A DNA stretch of 64,000 nucleotides from Streptomyces fungicidicus (GTDB lineage Bacteria > Actinomycetota > Actinomycetes > Streptomycetales > Streptomycetaceae): the NCBI RefSeq assembly GCF_003665435.1, contig NZ_CP023407.1, positions 2,790,001 to 2,854,000 of the forward strand, written 5' to 3'. A program made the translations under genes and the position numbers. How positions within the stretch are numbered: the first letter of the stretch is position 1; each line of letters begins with the position of its first letter. A model generated the notes under the pieces. It ran no database searches and was not told the DNA's origin. It was given only the letters and a program-made list of their open reading frames with translations. This document shows positions 1 through 8,983 of this stretch, one piece after another.

Positions 1-34
1 AGCACTCCCCACACGAACGGAACGGAGGCCTCCG

Positions 35-1993
35 GTGGCCACTGACACGCTCAAGAGCAAGCCGGGCGCGCAGGGCGGCGCCACGGGCGGCCTGCGCCGC
101 CTGCTCCTCGACAACGGCGCGCTGACCGCGCTGATCGTCCTCGTGATCGCCATGTCGGCGCTGTCCGGGGACTTCCTGACCGCCGACAACCTCCTCAACG
201 TCGGCGTCCAGGCCGCCGTGACCGCGATCCTCGCCTTCGGCGTCACCTTCGTGATCGTCTCGGCGGGCATCGACCTGTCGGTCGGCTCGGTCGCCGCGCT
301 GTCCGCGACCGTGCTGGCGTGGAGCGCGACCGAGGCCGGTATCCCGGTCGTCCTGGCGGTGCTGCTGGCCGTCGCGACCGGCATCGCCTGCGGCCTGGTG
401 AACGGCTTCCTCATCTCGTACGGGAAGCTGCCGCCGTTCATCGCGACGCTGGCCATGCTGTCGGTGGGGCGCGGTCTGTCGCTCGTCATCTCGCAGGGCT
501 CGCCCATCGCCTTCCCCGACTCGGTCTCGCACCTCGGTGACACGCTGGGCGGCTGGCTGCCGGTGCCGGTGCTCGTGATGATCGTGATGGGGCTGATCAC
601 GGCCTTCGTCCTCGGCCGGACCTACATCGGGCGTTCCATGTATGCCATCGGCGGCAACGAGGAGGCCGCGCGCCTCTCCGGTCTGCGCGTGAAGCGGCAG
701 AAGCTCGCCATCTACGCCTTCTCCGGCCTCTTCGCCGCCGCCGCGGGCATCGTGCTCGCCTCCCGGCTGTCCTCCGCGCAGCCGCAGGCCGCGCAGGGCT
801 ACGAACTGGACGCGATCGCCGCCGTCGTCATCGGCGGCGCCTCCCTGGCGGGCGGCACCGGCAAGGCGTCGGGCACGCTGATCGGCGCGCTGATCCTCGC
901 GGTGCTGCGCAACGGGCTCAACCTCCTGTCGGTGTCCGCGTTCTGGCAGCAGGTCGTCATCGGCGTGGTCATCGCGCTGGCGGTGCTGTTCGACACGCTG
1001 CGCCGCAAGGCGGGCGCGACCACCCCGGCGGCCGGGACGTCCGGAGGCGGGAACCGGCGCAAGCAGGCACTCACGTACGTGATCGCCGCCGTCGTCGCCG
1101 TCGCGGTCGTCGGCGCCACCTCGCTGCTGCACAACGGGTCCTCGGCGGCCAAGACGCAGAAGATCGGTCTGTCGCTGTCGACGCTCAACAACCCGTTCTT
1201 CGTGCAGATCCGGGCCGGCGCCGAGGACGAGGCGAAGAAGCTGGGCGTCGACCTCACGGTCACCGACGCGCAGAACGACGCCTCCCAGCAGGCCAACCAG
1301 CTGCAGAACTTCACCAGCGGCTCGCTCTCCGCGGTCGTCGTCAACCCGGTGGACTCCGACGCGGCCGGTCCCGCGGTGCGCGGCGCGAACAAGGCGGGCA
1401 TCCCCGTCGTCGCCGTGGACCGCGGTGTGAACAAGGCGGACACGGCGGCGCTCGTCGCCTCCGACAACGTCGAGGGCGGCGCGCTGGGCGCCAAGGCGCT
1501 CGCCGAGAAGCTCGGCGGCAAGGGCACCATCGTCATCCTCCAGGGCCAGGCCGGCACCTCCGCCAGCCGCGAGCGCGGCGCGGGCTTCGCCGAGGGCCTG
1601 AAGGACTACCCGGGCATCAAGGTCGTCGCCAAGCAGCCCGCGGACTTCGACCGCACCAAGGGCCTGGACGTGATGACGAACCTGCTGCAGGCGCACCCGG
1701 ACGTCGACGGCGTCTTCGCCGAGAACGACGAGATGGCGCTCGGCGCGATCAAGGCGCTCGGCTCGAAGGCCGGGAAGTCCGTCCAGGTCGTCGGCTTCGA
1801 CGGCACGCCTGACGGGCTCAAGGCGGTCGAGGCGGGCACGCTGTACGCGTCCGTCGCGCAGCAGCCGTCGGAGCTCGGCAGGATCGCGGTGCGCAACGCG
1901 CTGCGGGCCGCCGAGGACAAGAAGACGGAGAACATGGTGAAGGTGCCGGTGAAGGTGGTCACCAAGGACAACGTGGCCGGCTTCGAGGGCTGA
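35..1993 (+). CDS. Fused ribose-type ABC permease and sugar-binding protein (RbsC-RbsB fusion)
   Basis: 652 aa. Residues about 25-325 form a RbsC-like permease of many hydrophobic helices with the family stretch AVVIGGASLAGGTGKASGT near 265-283. A Ser/Gly/Pro linker follows, then a single hydrophobic segment (about 347-366), then a complete periplasmic-binding-protein fold (about 375-652) opening with KIGLSLSTLNNPFFVQI, as in RbsB. Permease and binding protein are normally separate genes, so here the receptor is tethered to the transporter by the extra helix. The GTG start has GGAGG 6 nt upstream (24-28). The ATPase gene (rbsA) is expected just upstream of the window. The downstream rbsK and rbsD indicate ribose or a related pentose. 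The fusion architecture is seen directly; the substrate is inferred. S. coelicolor SCO2747 is, from memory, the same fusion. Confidence 0.93.
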   Translation: MATDTLKSKPGAQGGATGGLRRLLLDNGALTALIVLVIAMSALSGDFLTADNLLNVGVQAAVTAILAFGVTFVIVSAGIDLSVGSVAALSATVLAWSATEAGIPVVLAVLLAVATGIACGLVNGFLISYGKLPPFIATLAMLSVGRGLSLVISQGSPIAFPDSVSHLGDTLGGWLPVPVLVMIVMGLITAFVLGRTYIGRSMYAIGGNEEAARLSGLRVKRQKLAIYAFSGLFAAAAGIVLASRLSSAQPQAAQGYELDAIAAVVIGGASLAGGTGKASGTLIGALILAVLRNGLNLLSVSAFWQQVVIGVVIALAVLFDTLRRKAGATTPAAGTSGGGNRRKQALTYVIAAVVAVAVVGATSLLHNGSSAAKTQKIGLSLSTLNNPFFVQIRAGAEDEAKKLGVDLTVTDAQNDASQQANQLQNFTSGSLSAVVVNPVDSDAAGPAVRGANKAGIPVVAVDRGVNKADTAALVASDNVEGGALGAKALAEKLGGKGTIVILQGQAGTSASRERGAGFAEGLKDYPGIKVVAKQPADFDRTKGLDVMTNLLQAHPDVDGVFAENDEMALGAIKALGSKAGKSVQVVGFDGTPDGLKAVEAGTLYASVAQQPSELGRIAVRNALRAAEDKKTENMVKVPVKVVTKDNVAGFEG

Positions 1994-2015
1994 CGCCGGG
2001 ATTCGGGAGCGATTC

Positions 2016-2921
2016 ATGTACGACTACGACCTCCTGGTCGTCGGCTCGGCCAACGCCGACCTGGTGATCGGTGTCGAGCGCCGGCCGGGCGCCGGGGAGA
2101 CGGTCCTCGGTTCCGACCTGGCCGTCCACCCGGGCGGCAAGGGCGCGAACCAGGCCGTCGCGGCCGCCCGGCTGGGCGCCCGTACGGCCCTGCTGGCCCG
2201 GGTCGGCGACGACGGGCACGGCCGGCTGCTGCTGGAGTCCCAGCGGGCGGCCGGGGTGGACACGGCGGGCGTGCTGGTGGGCGGGGCCCCGACCGGGGTC
2301 GCGCTGATCACGGTGGACCCGTCCGGCGACAACAGCATCGTCGTCTCGCCGGGCGCCAACGGCCGGCTGACGCCGGCCGACGTCAGGGCGGCCGGGGACC
2401 TGTTCCGCGCCTCCCGGGTGGTCTCCACGCAGTTGGAGATCCCGCTGGAGACGGTCCTGGAGGTGGCCCGGAACCTGGCGCCGGGCACCCGCCTGGTGCT
2501 GAACCCGTCCCCGCCGCAGCCGCTTCCGGCGGAGGTCCTGGCGGCCTGCGACCCGCTGATCGTCAACGAGCACGAGGCGAAGGTGATCCTCGGCGACACC
2601 GCCGGGGCGGGCGACCGGCCCGAGGACTGGGCGCGGCTGCTGCTCGAGAAGGGCCCGCGTTCGGTGGTCGTGACCCTGGGCGGCGAGGGCGCGCTGGTGG
2701 CCTCCCCGGAGGGGGTCGCACGGGTGCCCTCCGTCAAGGTGCGCGCCGTGGACACCACCGGTGCCGGTGACGCGTTCACCGCCGCGCTGGCCTGGCGGCT
2801 GGGCGCGGGCGAGCCGCTCGCCGAGGCCGCGGCGTACGCCGCCCGGGTGGGCGCGGTGGCGGTCACCCGGGAGGGCGCCCAGGTGTCCTACCCGACGGCG
2901 GCGGAGGTCGCCGCGCTGTGA
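2016..2921 (+). CDS. rbsK: Ribokinase (PfkB family)
   Basis: 301 aa, typical length. It phosphorylates D-ribose at O5 with ATP in the cytoplasm. Near the N-terminus there is the GSANADLV sugar-binding start and HPGGKGANQAVAAARLGA; near the C-terminus is VDTTGAGDAFTAALAW, which holds the anion hole and the catalytic Asp of the PfkB family. The ATG is preceded by GGGAG. It follows the fused transporter by 22 nt and overlaps rbsD through GTGA, so the three are one operon. Function is clear from motifs and context. Confidence 0.95.
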   Translation: MYDYDLLVVGSANADLVIGVERRPGAGETVLGSDLAVHPGGKGANQAVAAARLGARTALLARVGDDGHGRLLLESQRAAGVDTAGVLVGGAPTGVALITVDPSGDNSIVVSPGANGRLTPADVRAAGDLFRASRVVSTQLEIPLETVLEVARNLAPGTRLVLNPSPPQPLPAEVLAACDPLIVNEHEAKVILGDTAGAGDRPEDWARLLLEKGPRSVVVTLGGEGALVASPEGVARVPSVKVRAVDTTGAGDAFTAALAWRLGAGEPLAEAAAYAARVGAVAVTREGAQVSYPTAAEVAAL

Positions 2922-3307
2922 AGAAGCACGGAATACTCAACCGCCACCTCTCCGGCGCGCTGGCCGCACTCGGTCACGGGGACGGGGTGCTGGTGTGCGA
3001 CGCCGGGATGCCGATACCCGACGGTCCCCGCGTGGTGGACCTGGCCTTCCGGGCCGGGGTGCCGTCATTCGCCGAGGTCCTGGACGGGCTGCTGGCCGAG
3101 CTGGTGGTGGAGGGCGCTACGGCGGCGACCGAGGTACGGGACGCCAATCCGGCGGCGGCGGAACTGCTGGACGGTCACTTCCCCACGCTCGCGCTGGTCC
3201 CGCACGAGCGGCTGAAGGAGCTGAGCGCCGGGGCGCGGCTCGTGGTCCGCACCGGTGAGGCGCGGCCGTACGCGAACGTGCTGCTGCGCTGCGGCGTGTT
3301 CTTCTGA
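2918..3307 (+). CDS. rbsD: D-ribose pyranase
   Basis: 129 aa. It interconverts pyranose and furanose forms of D-ribose before phosphorylation. The N-terminus MKKHGILNRHLSGALAALGH carries the conserved family His residues, followed by DAGMPIPDG, and the C-terminus has RTGEARPYANVLL. The GTG start at 2918 overlaps the rbsK stop by four bases (GTGA), which indicates translational coupling. It is the last gene of the operon; a perfect hairpin starts 14 nt after the stop. Confidence 0.95.
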   Translation: MKKHGILNRHLSGALAALGHGDGVLVCDAGMPIPDGPRVVDLAFRAGVPSFAEVLDGLLAELVVEGATAATEVRDANPAAAELLDGHFPTLALVPHERLKELSAGARLVVRTGEARPYANVLLRCGVFF

Positions 3308-3320
3308 CGCGGGGAAACTT

Positions 3321-3354
3321 CGAGGGGGCCCGGTCCGTCGACCGGGCCCCCTCG
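3321..3354 (+). terminator. Intrinsic-type terminator hairpin after rbsD
   Basis: Perfect 15-bp inverted repeat (CGAGGGGGCCCGGTC and its complement) with a CGTC loop. It lies between the end of rbsD and the convergent minus-strand operon ending at 3483, so it may serve both. There is no long T-run, as is usual in Streptomyces. Confidence 0.85.
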
Positions 3355-3482
3355 GCTCCCTCCCCCTGCCAGAACCCCTCAAGTCCCCCCCGGGTCCCCC
3401 CCCCAGAGGTCCTGACACCAAGTACGACCCGCGAGGTGGGGGGAGGGTTGCACGGGCTCCGCGAATTTTTTCCGGGGCCCGC

Positions 3483-4322
3483 TCACGCTCCCTGTCGGGT
3501 GTGCTCCACGAAGCGTGCCGCGGTCTCGGCGAGCAGCTCACGGCCGTCGCGGGCCCACAGTTCGTCGTTGAACAGTTCCACCTCGATGGGGCCGGTGTAG
3601 CCGGCCGCCTCGACGTGGCCCTGCCACTCGCGCATGTCGATCGCGCCGTCGCCGATCTGGCCGCGGCCGTTGAGGACGCCCTCGGGCAGCGGGGTGGTCC
3701 AGTCGGCGAGCTGGAAGGTGTGGATGCGGCCTTGGGCGCCCGCGCGGGCGATCTGCGCGGGGGCGGTGTCGTCCCACCAGATGTGGTACGTGTCGACGGT
3801 GACGCCGACCTGGTGGGCGGGGAAGCGTTCCGCGATGTCCAGGGCCTGGGCGAGCGTCGAGACCACGCAGCGGTCGGAGGCGAACATGGGGTGGAGCGGC
3901 TCGATGGCCAGTCTCACCCCGTTCTCCTCGGCGTAGGGGCCGAGTTCGGCGAGGGCGTCCGCGATGCGTTCGCGGGCGCCGCGCAGGTCCCGGGAGCCGG
4001 CCGGGAGTCCGCCGGAGACCAGGACGAGGGTGTCGGTGCCGAGGGTGGCGGCCTCGTCGACGGCGCGGCGGTTGTCGGCCAGGGCGGCGGCGCGCTCGGC
4101 GGGGTCGGTGGCGGTGAGGAAGCCGCCGCGGCAGAGCGTCGTCACCGCCAGGCCCGCGTCCCGGACCAGTTTCGCGGCCGCGTCGAGCCCGTACGCCTGG
4201 ACGGGCTCGCGCCACAGGCCGACGCCCGGCACGCCCAGGTCGCGGCAGGCGTCGACGAGTTCCGGCAGCGACAGCTGCTTGACGGTCATCTGGTTGATGC
4301 TGAAGCGCGCGAGGTCGGTCAC
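3483..4322 (-). CDS. Sugar phosphate isomerase/epimerase (xylose-isomerase-like TIM barrel)
   Basis: 279 aa from the GTG at 4322, which overlaps the stop of the upstream gene as GTGA. The start VTDLARFSINQMTVKQLSLP leads into an AP-endonuclease-2 type barrel. Conserved acidic and His metal-ligand candidates are seen in LAIEPLHPMF, VGVTVDTYHIWWD, RIHTFQLADW and GPIEVELFND. Such enzymes isomerise or epimerise keto-sugars or inositol derivatives. It is the last gene of a three-gene operon with a DUF993 aldolase-like protein and a Gfo/Idh/MocA dehydrogenase. The substrate is unknown. Confidence 0.85.
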   Translation of the reverse strand: MTDLARFSINQMTVKQLSLPELVDACRDLGVPGVGLWREPVQAYGLDAAAKLVRDAGLAVTTLCRGGFLTATDPAERAAALADNRRAVDEAATLGTDTLVLVSGGLPAGSRDLRGARERIADALAELGPYAEENGVRLAIEPLHPMFASDRCVVSTLAQALDIAERFPAHQVGVTVDTYHIWWDDTAPAQIARAGAQGRIHTFQLADWTTPLPEGVLNGRGQIGDGAIDMREWQGHVEAAGYTGPIEVELFNDELWARDGRELLAETAARFVEHTRQGA

Positions 4323-5470
4323 GGGGTCACTCCGTACAGGTGCAGCAGGGTCCTCATGCGTTCCTCGGCGAGCTTGGGGTCGGGGAACAGGCCCAGGCCG
4401 TCGGCGAGTTCGTAGGCGCGGGAGAGGTGCGGCAGGGAGCGCGCCGACTGCAGGCCGCCGACCATGGTGAAGTGGCTCTGGTGGCCGGCCAGCCACGCCA
4501 GAAAGACCACGCCCGTCTTGTAGAAGCGGGTGGGGGCCTGGAAGAGGTGGCGGGAGAGCTCGACGGTGGGGTCGAGGAGGGCGCGGAAGCCCTCCGTGTT
4601 CCCGGTGTCGAGGACCCGGACCGCCTCCGCGGCCAGCGGGCCGAGCGGATCGAAGATGCCCAGCAGGGCGTGGCTGAAGCCCTGCTCGTCGCCGGCGATC
4701 AGCTCGGGGTAGTTGAAGTCGTCGCCGGTGTAGCAGCGCACGCCCTGCGGGAGACGGCGGCGCAGGTCGACCTCGCGCCGGGCGTCCAGCAGCGAGACCT
4801 TGATGCCGTCGACCTTGTCGGGGTGGGCGGCGATGACCTCGAGGAAGGTGTCGGTGGCCGCGTCCAGGTCGGACGAGCCCCAGTAGCCCTCCAGCGCCGG
4901 GTCGAACATGGGGCCGAGCCAGTGCAGCACGACCGGTTCGGCGGCCTGGCGCAGGAGGTGGCCGTAGACCTCCAGGTAGTCGTCCGGGCCCTGCGCCGTC
5001 GCGGCGAGGGCGCGGGACGCCATCAGGATGGCCTGCGCGCCCGACTCCTCGACCACCGCGAGCTGTTCCTCGTACGCCGCCCGGACCTCGGCGAGGGTGC
5101 CGCCGGTGATCTGGTCGGTGCCGACGCCGCAGGCGATGCGGCCGCCGACCGCCTTCGCCTCGGCGGCGGAGCGGCGGATCAGCTCGGCCGCGCCGGCCCA
5201 GTCCAGGCCCATGCCGCGCTGGGCGGTGTCCATGGCCTCGGCGACGCCCAGGCCGTGCGACCACAGGTGGCGGCGGAAGGCGAGGGTGGCGTCCCAGTCG
5301 ACGGCGGCCGGTGAGTCGGGGGTGGTGTCGGCGTACGGGTCGGCGACGACGTGCGCCGCGGAGAAGACCGTACGGGAGGTGAGGGGCGCGCCGGGGGTGA
5401 GGGCGAGGGGCTCGGTGCGCGGCTCGTAGGCGCGCAGGGCGCCGTCGGCGCCGGGGAGGTGGAGGGTCAC
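4319..5470 (-). CDS. DUF993 / dihydrodipicolinate synthase-like aldolase
   Basis: 383 aa from the GTG at 5470, coupled by GTGA overlap to the preceding oxidoreductase gene and overlapping the next gene in the same way. TIM-barrel class I aldolase relative; the Lys in VDGIKVSLLDA is the candidate Schiff-base residue, and GDDFNYPELIAGDEQGFSHA is a family signature region. It probably cleaves or forms a C-C bond in a sugar-acid intermediate. The longer open frame upstream is out-of-frame overlap with the oxidoreductase and is not coding. Exact substrate unknown. Confidence 0.85.
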   Translation of the reverse strand: MTLHLPGADGALRAYEPRTEPLALTPGAPLTSRTVFSAAHVVADPYADTTPDSPAAVDWDATLAFRRHLWSHGLGVAEAMDTAQRGMGLDWAGAAELIRRSAAEAKAVGGRIACGVGTDQITGGTLAEVRAAYEEQLAVVEESGAQAILMASRALAATAQGPDDYLEVYGHLLRQAAEPVVLHWLGPMFDPALEGYWGSSDLDAATDTFLEVIAAHPDKVDGIKVSLLDARREVDLRRRLPQGVRCYTGDDFNYPELIAGDEQGFSHALLGIFDPLGPLAAEAVRVLDTGNTEGFRALLDPTVELSRHLFQAPTRFYKTGVVFLAWLAGHQSHFTMVGGLQSARSLPHLSRAYELADGLGLFPDPKLAEERMRTLLHLYGVTP

Positions 5471-6618
5471 AGCGCGATCTCCGGCACGTCGAGGCGGCGG
5501 CCCTCGGCGGAGGACTTCAGGCCCAGCTCGGCGAGCTGGACGCCGCGGGCGCCGGCCAGCAGGTCCCAGTGGTAGGGGGCGTCGGCGTAGACGTGGCGCA
5601 GGAACAGCTCCCACTGGGCCTTGAAGCCGTTGTCGAACTCGCCGTTGTCCGGGACCTCCTGCCACTGGTCGCGGAAGACCTCGGTGGCGGGGATGTCCGG
5701 GTTCCACACCGGCTTGGGGGTGGCGGAGCGGTGCTGGACGCGGCAGTTGCGCAGGCCGGCGACGGCGGATCCCTCGGTGCCGTCCACCTGGAACTCGACG
5801 AGTTCGTCGCGGTTGACGCGGACCGCCCAGGAGGAGTTGATCTGGGCGATCGCGCCGCCGTCCAGCTCGAAGACGCCGTAGGCGGCGTCGTCGGCGGTGG
5901 CGTCGTAGGGCTTGCCGTTCTCGTCCCAGCGCTGCGGGACGTGGGTGGCGGTGAGGGCCTGCACGGACTTCACGCGGCCGAACAGTTCGTGCAGCACGTA
6001 CTCCCAGTGCGGGAACATGTCGACGACGATGCCGCCGCCGTCCTCCGCGCGGTAGTTCCAGGACGGGCGCTGGGCCTCCTGCCAGTCGCCCTCGAACACC
6101 CAGTAGCCGAACTCGCCGCGCACGGAGAGGATGCGGCCGAAGAAGCCGCCGTCGATGAGGCGCTTCAGCTTGAGCAGGCCGGGGAGGAAGAGCTTGTCCT
6201 GGACGACGCCGTGCTTGATGCCGGCCGCGTTCGCCAGGCGGGCGAGCTCCAGGGCGCCGTCGAGGCCGGTGGCGGTCGGCTTCTCGGTGTAGATGTGCTT
6301 GCCCGCCGCGATCGCCTTCTTGAGGGCGTCCTCGCGGGCGGAGGTGACCTGCGCGTCGAAGTAGATGTCGACGCTGTCGTCGGCGAGGACGGCGTCCACG
6401 TCGGTGGAGACGTGCTCAAGTCCGTGGCGGTCGGCCAGCGCCTTCAGGGCGTGCTCCCGGCGGCCGACCAGGATCGGCTCCGGCCACAGCACGGTGCCGT
6501 CACCGAGGTCGAGGCCGCCCTGTTCGCGGAGGGCCAGGATGGAGCGGACGAGGTGCTGGCGGTAGCCCATGCGCCCGGTCACACCGTTCATGGCGATACG
6601 CACCGTCTTGCGTGTCAC
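5467..6618 (-). CDS. Gfo/Idh/MocA family NAD(P)-dependent oxidoreductase
   Basis: 383 aa. The N-terminal Rossmann half begins RKTVRIAMNGVTGRMGYRQH, and the family EKP motif is present as HIYTEKPTATGLDGALELA. The C-terminal half is the alpha/beta dimer domain, with WNYRAEDGGGIVVDMFPHWEY. The GTG at 6618 was chosen because GAAGGGA lies just upstream on the minus strand and because homology begins there. First gene of the operon 6618-3483. It probably oxidises a sugar or cyclitol that the two downstream enzymes process. A LacI-type operator candidate lies 57 nt upstream. Confidence 0.88.
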   Translation of the reverse strand: MTRKTVRIAMNGVTGRMGYRQHLVRSILALREQGGLDLGDGTVLWPEPILVGRREHALKALADRHGLEHVSTDVDAVLADDSVDIYFDAQVTSAREDALKKAIAAGKHIYTEKPTATGLDGALELARLANAAGIKHGVVQDKLFLPGLLKLKRLIDGGFFGRILSVRGEFGYWVFEGDWQEAQRPSWNYRAEDGGGIVVDMFPHWEYVLHELFGRVKSVQALTATHVPQRWDENGKPYDATADDAAYGVFELDGGAIAQINSSWAVRVNRDELVEFQVDGTEGSAVAGLRNCRVQHRSATPKPVWNPDIPATEVFRDQWQEVPDNGEFDNGFKAQWELFLRHVYADAPYHWDLLAGARGVQLAELGLKSSAEGRRLDVPEIAL

Positions 6619-6674
6619 GTCATTCCCTTCGTACGCGGTTCGCCCGCCGGGTACGCCCCACTGACGAGCGTGAC

Positions 6675-6688
6675 AGCAAGCGCTTTCT
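6675..6688. promoter_or_regulatory. Candidate LacI-family operator
   Basis: AGCAAGCGCTTTCT is an imperfect 14-bp palindrome centred on CG with a perfect AAGCGCTT core, the usual layout of LacI/GalR operators. It lies in the divergent region between the oxidoreductase operon (start 6618) and the LacI gene (start 6863). Binding by the neighbouring regulator is inferred. Confidence 0.55.
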
Positions 6689-6862
6689 ATGTAGGGAGAA
6701 GCTAGCCTCTGAACGGCTCCGGGGACAAGACCGCGGCCAACCGGACTTGTTCGAGGGGGCGAACAGCCGCACGGATGGCCGTAGGGTCTGCTCGGAACCA
6801 CGGGTGTGGGCGTGGGTGTGTACGACGGCGTACGGCGGGACGCTCGAGGCGGAGGACGAGAC

Positions 6863-7909
6863 ATGACGGTGACCCTGGCGGACGTGGCGGCTCGCGCGCA
6901 GGTCTCCCCCGCGACGGTGTCGCGCGTGCTCAACGGGAACTATCCCGTGGCCGCGACCACCCGGGAGCGGGTGCTGAAGGCCGTGGACGAGCTGGACTAC
7001 GTCCTCAACGGGCCCGCGAGCGCGCTGGCCGCCGCCACCTCCGACCTCGTCGGCATCCTGGTGAACGACATCGCCGACCCGTTCTTCGGGATCATGGCGA
7101 GCGCGATCCAGGCGGAGATCGGGGGGCCTGGCGGGCGCGCGGGCGGGGAGAGACTCGCCGTCGTGTGCAACACGGGCGGATCGCCCGAGCGCGAACTGAC
7201 CTATCTCACGCTGCTCCAGCGGCAGCGGGCGGCGGCGGTGGTGCTGACCGGCGGCGCGATCGAGGACGCGCCGCACAAGGCGGCGATGGACGCGAAGCTG
7301 CGCAAGCTGGCGGACGCGGGGACCCGGGTGGTGCTGTGCGGGCGGCCGCAGGCGCCGGAGACCGGGGCGATCGCGCTGACCTTCGACAACCGGGGCGGCG
7401 GGCGGGAACTCACCGAGCACCTGATCGGGCTGGGGCACCGGCGGCTGGGGTACATCGCGGGGCCGCAGGAACGGACCACGACGCGGCACCGGCTGGAAGG
7501 CCACCGGGAGGCGCTGGCCGCGCACGGCATCGAGGAGGACCCGCGGTGGACCGTGCACGGGCGGTACGACCGGGGGTCGGGGTACGAGGCGACGCTCGAA
7601 CTCCTGCGGCGGGATCCGTCGTTGACGGCGATCGTCGCGGCGAACGACTCCGTCGCGCTGGGGGCGTGTGCGGCGCTGCGGGACTCGGGGCTGCGGATTC
7701 CGGACGACGTGTCGGTGGCGGGGTTCGACGATCTGCCGTTCAGCATCGACGCGGTGCCGGCGTTGACGACGGTGCGGTTGCCGTTGGCGGAGGCGGGGGG
7801 CAGGGCGGGGCGGATCGCCATGGGGCGGGAGGAGGCGCCGGTGGGAGGGGTTGCGGGGGTGCGGGGGGAGTTGATGGTGCGGGGGTCCACCGCGGGGCCG
7901 CGGGATTGA
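6863..7909 (+). CDS. LacI/GalR family transcriptional regulator
   Basis: 348 aa. N-terminal HTH VTLADVAARAQVSPATVSRV with hinge region to about residue 60, then a periplasmic-binding-like effector domain (DLVGILVNDIADPFF... DDVSVAGFDDLPFS). The ATG at 6863 has GGAGG 7 nt upstream (6851-6855); an upstream in-frame extension of 19 residues lacks homology and was rejected. Divergent from the three-gene sugar operon, so it probably represses that operon through the palindrome at 6675. Codon use in the last 40 codons is unusually G-rich. Confidence 0.92.
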   Translation: MTVTLADVAARAQVSPATVSRVLNGNYPVAATTRERVLKAVDELDYVLNGPASALAAATSDLVGILVNDIADPFFGIMASAIQAEIGGPGGRAGGERLAVVCNTGGSPERELTYLTLLQRQRAAAVVLTGGAIEDAPHKAAMDAKLRKLADAGTRVVLCGRPQAPETGAIALTFDNRGGGRELTEHLIGLGHRRLGYIAGPQERTTTRHRLEGHREALAAHGIEEDPRWTVHGRYDRGSGYEATLELLRRDPSLTAIVAANDSVALGACAALRDSGLRIPDDVSVAGFDDLPFSIDAVPALTTVRLPLAEAGGRAGRIAMGREEAPVGGVAGVRGELMVRGSTAGPRD

Positions 7910-7995
7910 TCTGACCTGGAGGTCTGGGGGTTGGGGGGCTCTTGTGGCCCTGGGGGGCTGAGGTGCGTGGGTTGGTGCCGGCCGTTGGGGGTTTT

Positions 7996-8015
7996 CGCGC
8001 AGTTCCCCGCGCCCC
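7996..8015 (+). repeat. Dispersed intergenic repeat, copy A
   Basis: Core CGCGCAGTTCCCCGCGCCCC, identical to cores at 10263, 10396, 10518 and (inverted) 52637. It lies in the 180-nt gap between the LacI gene and the next TIM-barrel gene. The flanks (GGGG on the left, CCCC within the core) can form a hairpin. Confidence 0.8.
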
Positions 8016-8089
8016 TAGGGGGTGTCGTGGGGGGTGGTTTCGGTGTGGGGGAGGAGTCAGGTTGGGGGGCGTGGGTAGGGTCCGTTTTT

Positions 8090-8890
8090 ATGAAGCTCGC
8101 GTTCTCCACGCTCGGTGTTCCCGGGCTGCCGCTCAATGACGTGCTGGCCCTCGCGACCGCACACGGTTACCACGGGGTCGAGCTGCGCGCCCACCCCGAG
8201 GAACCCGTCCACCCCGGGCTCACGCCCGCTCAACGCTCCGACGTCGTCGCCGCGTTCAAGGCGTCCGGGGTCGAACTCCTCGGCCTCGCCGGATACGCCC
8301 GGGTCGCCGCGCCGGGTGAGGACGAACCCGTCCTCACCGAGATCCGGGCGCTCCTCGACCTCGCCCGGGACCTCGGCGCGCCGTTCGTCCGGGTCTTCCC
8401 CGGCGGCGGCACCGAGCAGAGTCCCGAGGAGGCGGACGCGACGGCCGCCCGACGGCTGGGCACGGCCGCCGAGTACGCCGCCGACCTGGACGTACGGATC
8501 CTGCTGGAGACCCACGACTCGCACCGCACCGGCGCCGACGCCATGCGGATCCTCGGCCTGGTCGGCCACCGGCAGGTCGGCGCGCTGTGGGACGTGATGC
8601 ACACCTGGGTCGGCGGCGAGCAGCCCGTGGAGAGCTACGCGGCGCTCTCCCCGCACCTCGGCTACGTCCAGGTGAAGGACATCGCCTCCGCCGACGAGAC
8701 GGCCCCGCTCCCGCTCGGCGACGGTGTCCTCCCGCTCAGCGACGTCGTGGAGGTCCTCTCCCGGCACGCCTGGGACGGCTGGCTGTGCTGGGAGTACGAG
8801 AAGCGCTGGTACGAGGACGCCGCCCCGCTTCCCGGCCTCCTCACACCCGGCCGTGAGCACCTGACCAGGCTGCTGAACGAGTCGGCCTGA
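8090..8890 (+). CDS. Sugar phosphate isomerase/epimerase (TIM barrel)
   Basis: 266 aa, start MKLAFSTLGVPGLPLNDVLA at the ATG at 8090; the open frame runs further upstream but only through non-conserved repeat-containing sequence. Xylose-isomerase-like barrel with candidate metal ligands in RILLETHDSH, GALWDVMHTW and GYVQVKDI and the C-terminal WLCWEYEKRW. Cytoplasmic. It is downstream of the LacI gene in the same direction and may belong to the same catabolic regulon. Substrate unknown; not the same clade as the isomerase at 3483. Confidence 0.85.
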   Translation: MKLAFSTLGVPGLPLNDVLALATAHGYHGVELRAHPEEPVHPGLTPAQRSDVVAAFKASGVELLGLAGYARVAAPGEDEPVLTEIRALLDLARDLGAPFVRVFPGGGTEQSPEEADATAARRLGTAAEYAADLDVRILLETHDSHRTGADAMRILGLVGHRQVGALWDVMHTWVGGEQPVESYAALSPHLGYVQVKDIASADETAPLPLGDGVLPLSDVVEVLSRHAWDGWLCWEYEKRWYEDAAPLPGLLTPGREHLTRLLNESA

Positions 8891-8983
8891 CGGACACGGA
8901 AATTCACTGGCCGGGGCGGCGGGCGGCCGGATAGCGTCTTCCGCCGTGTCTCAGCCCGTGCCCCGCCCCGCCGTCCCCCGTTC

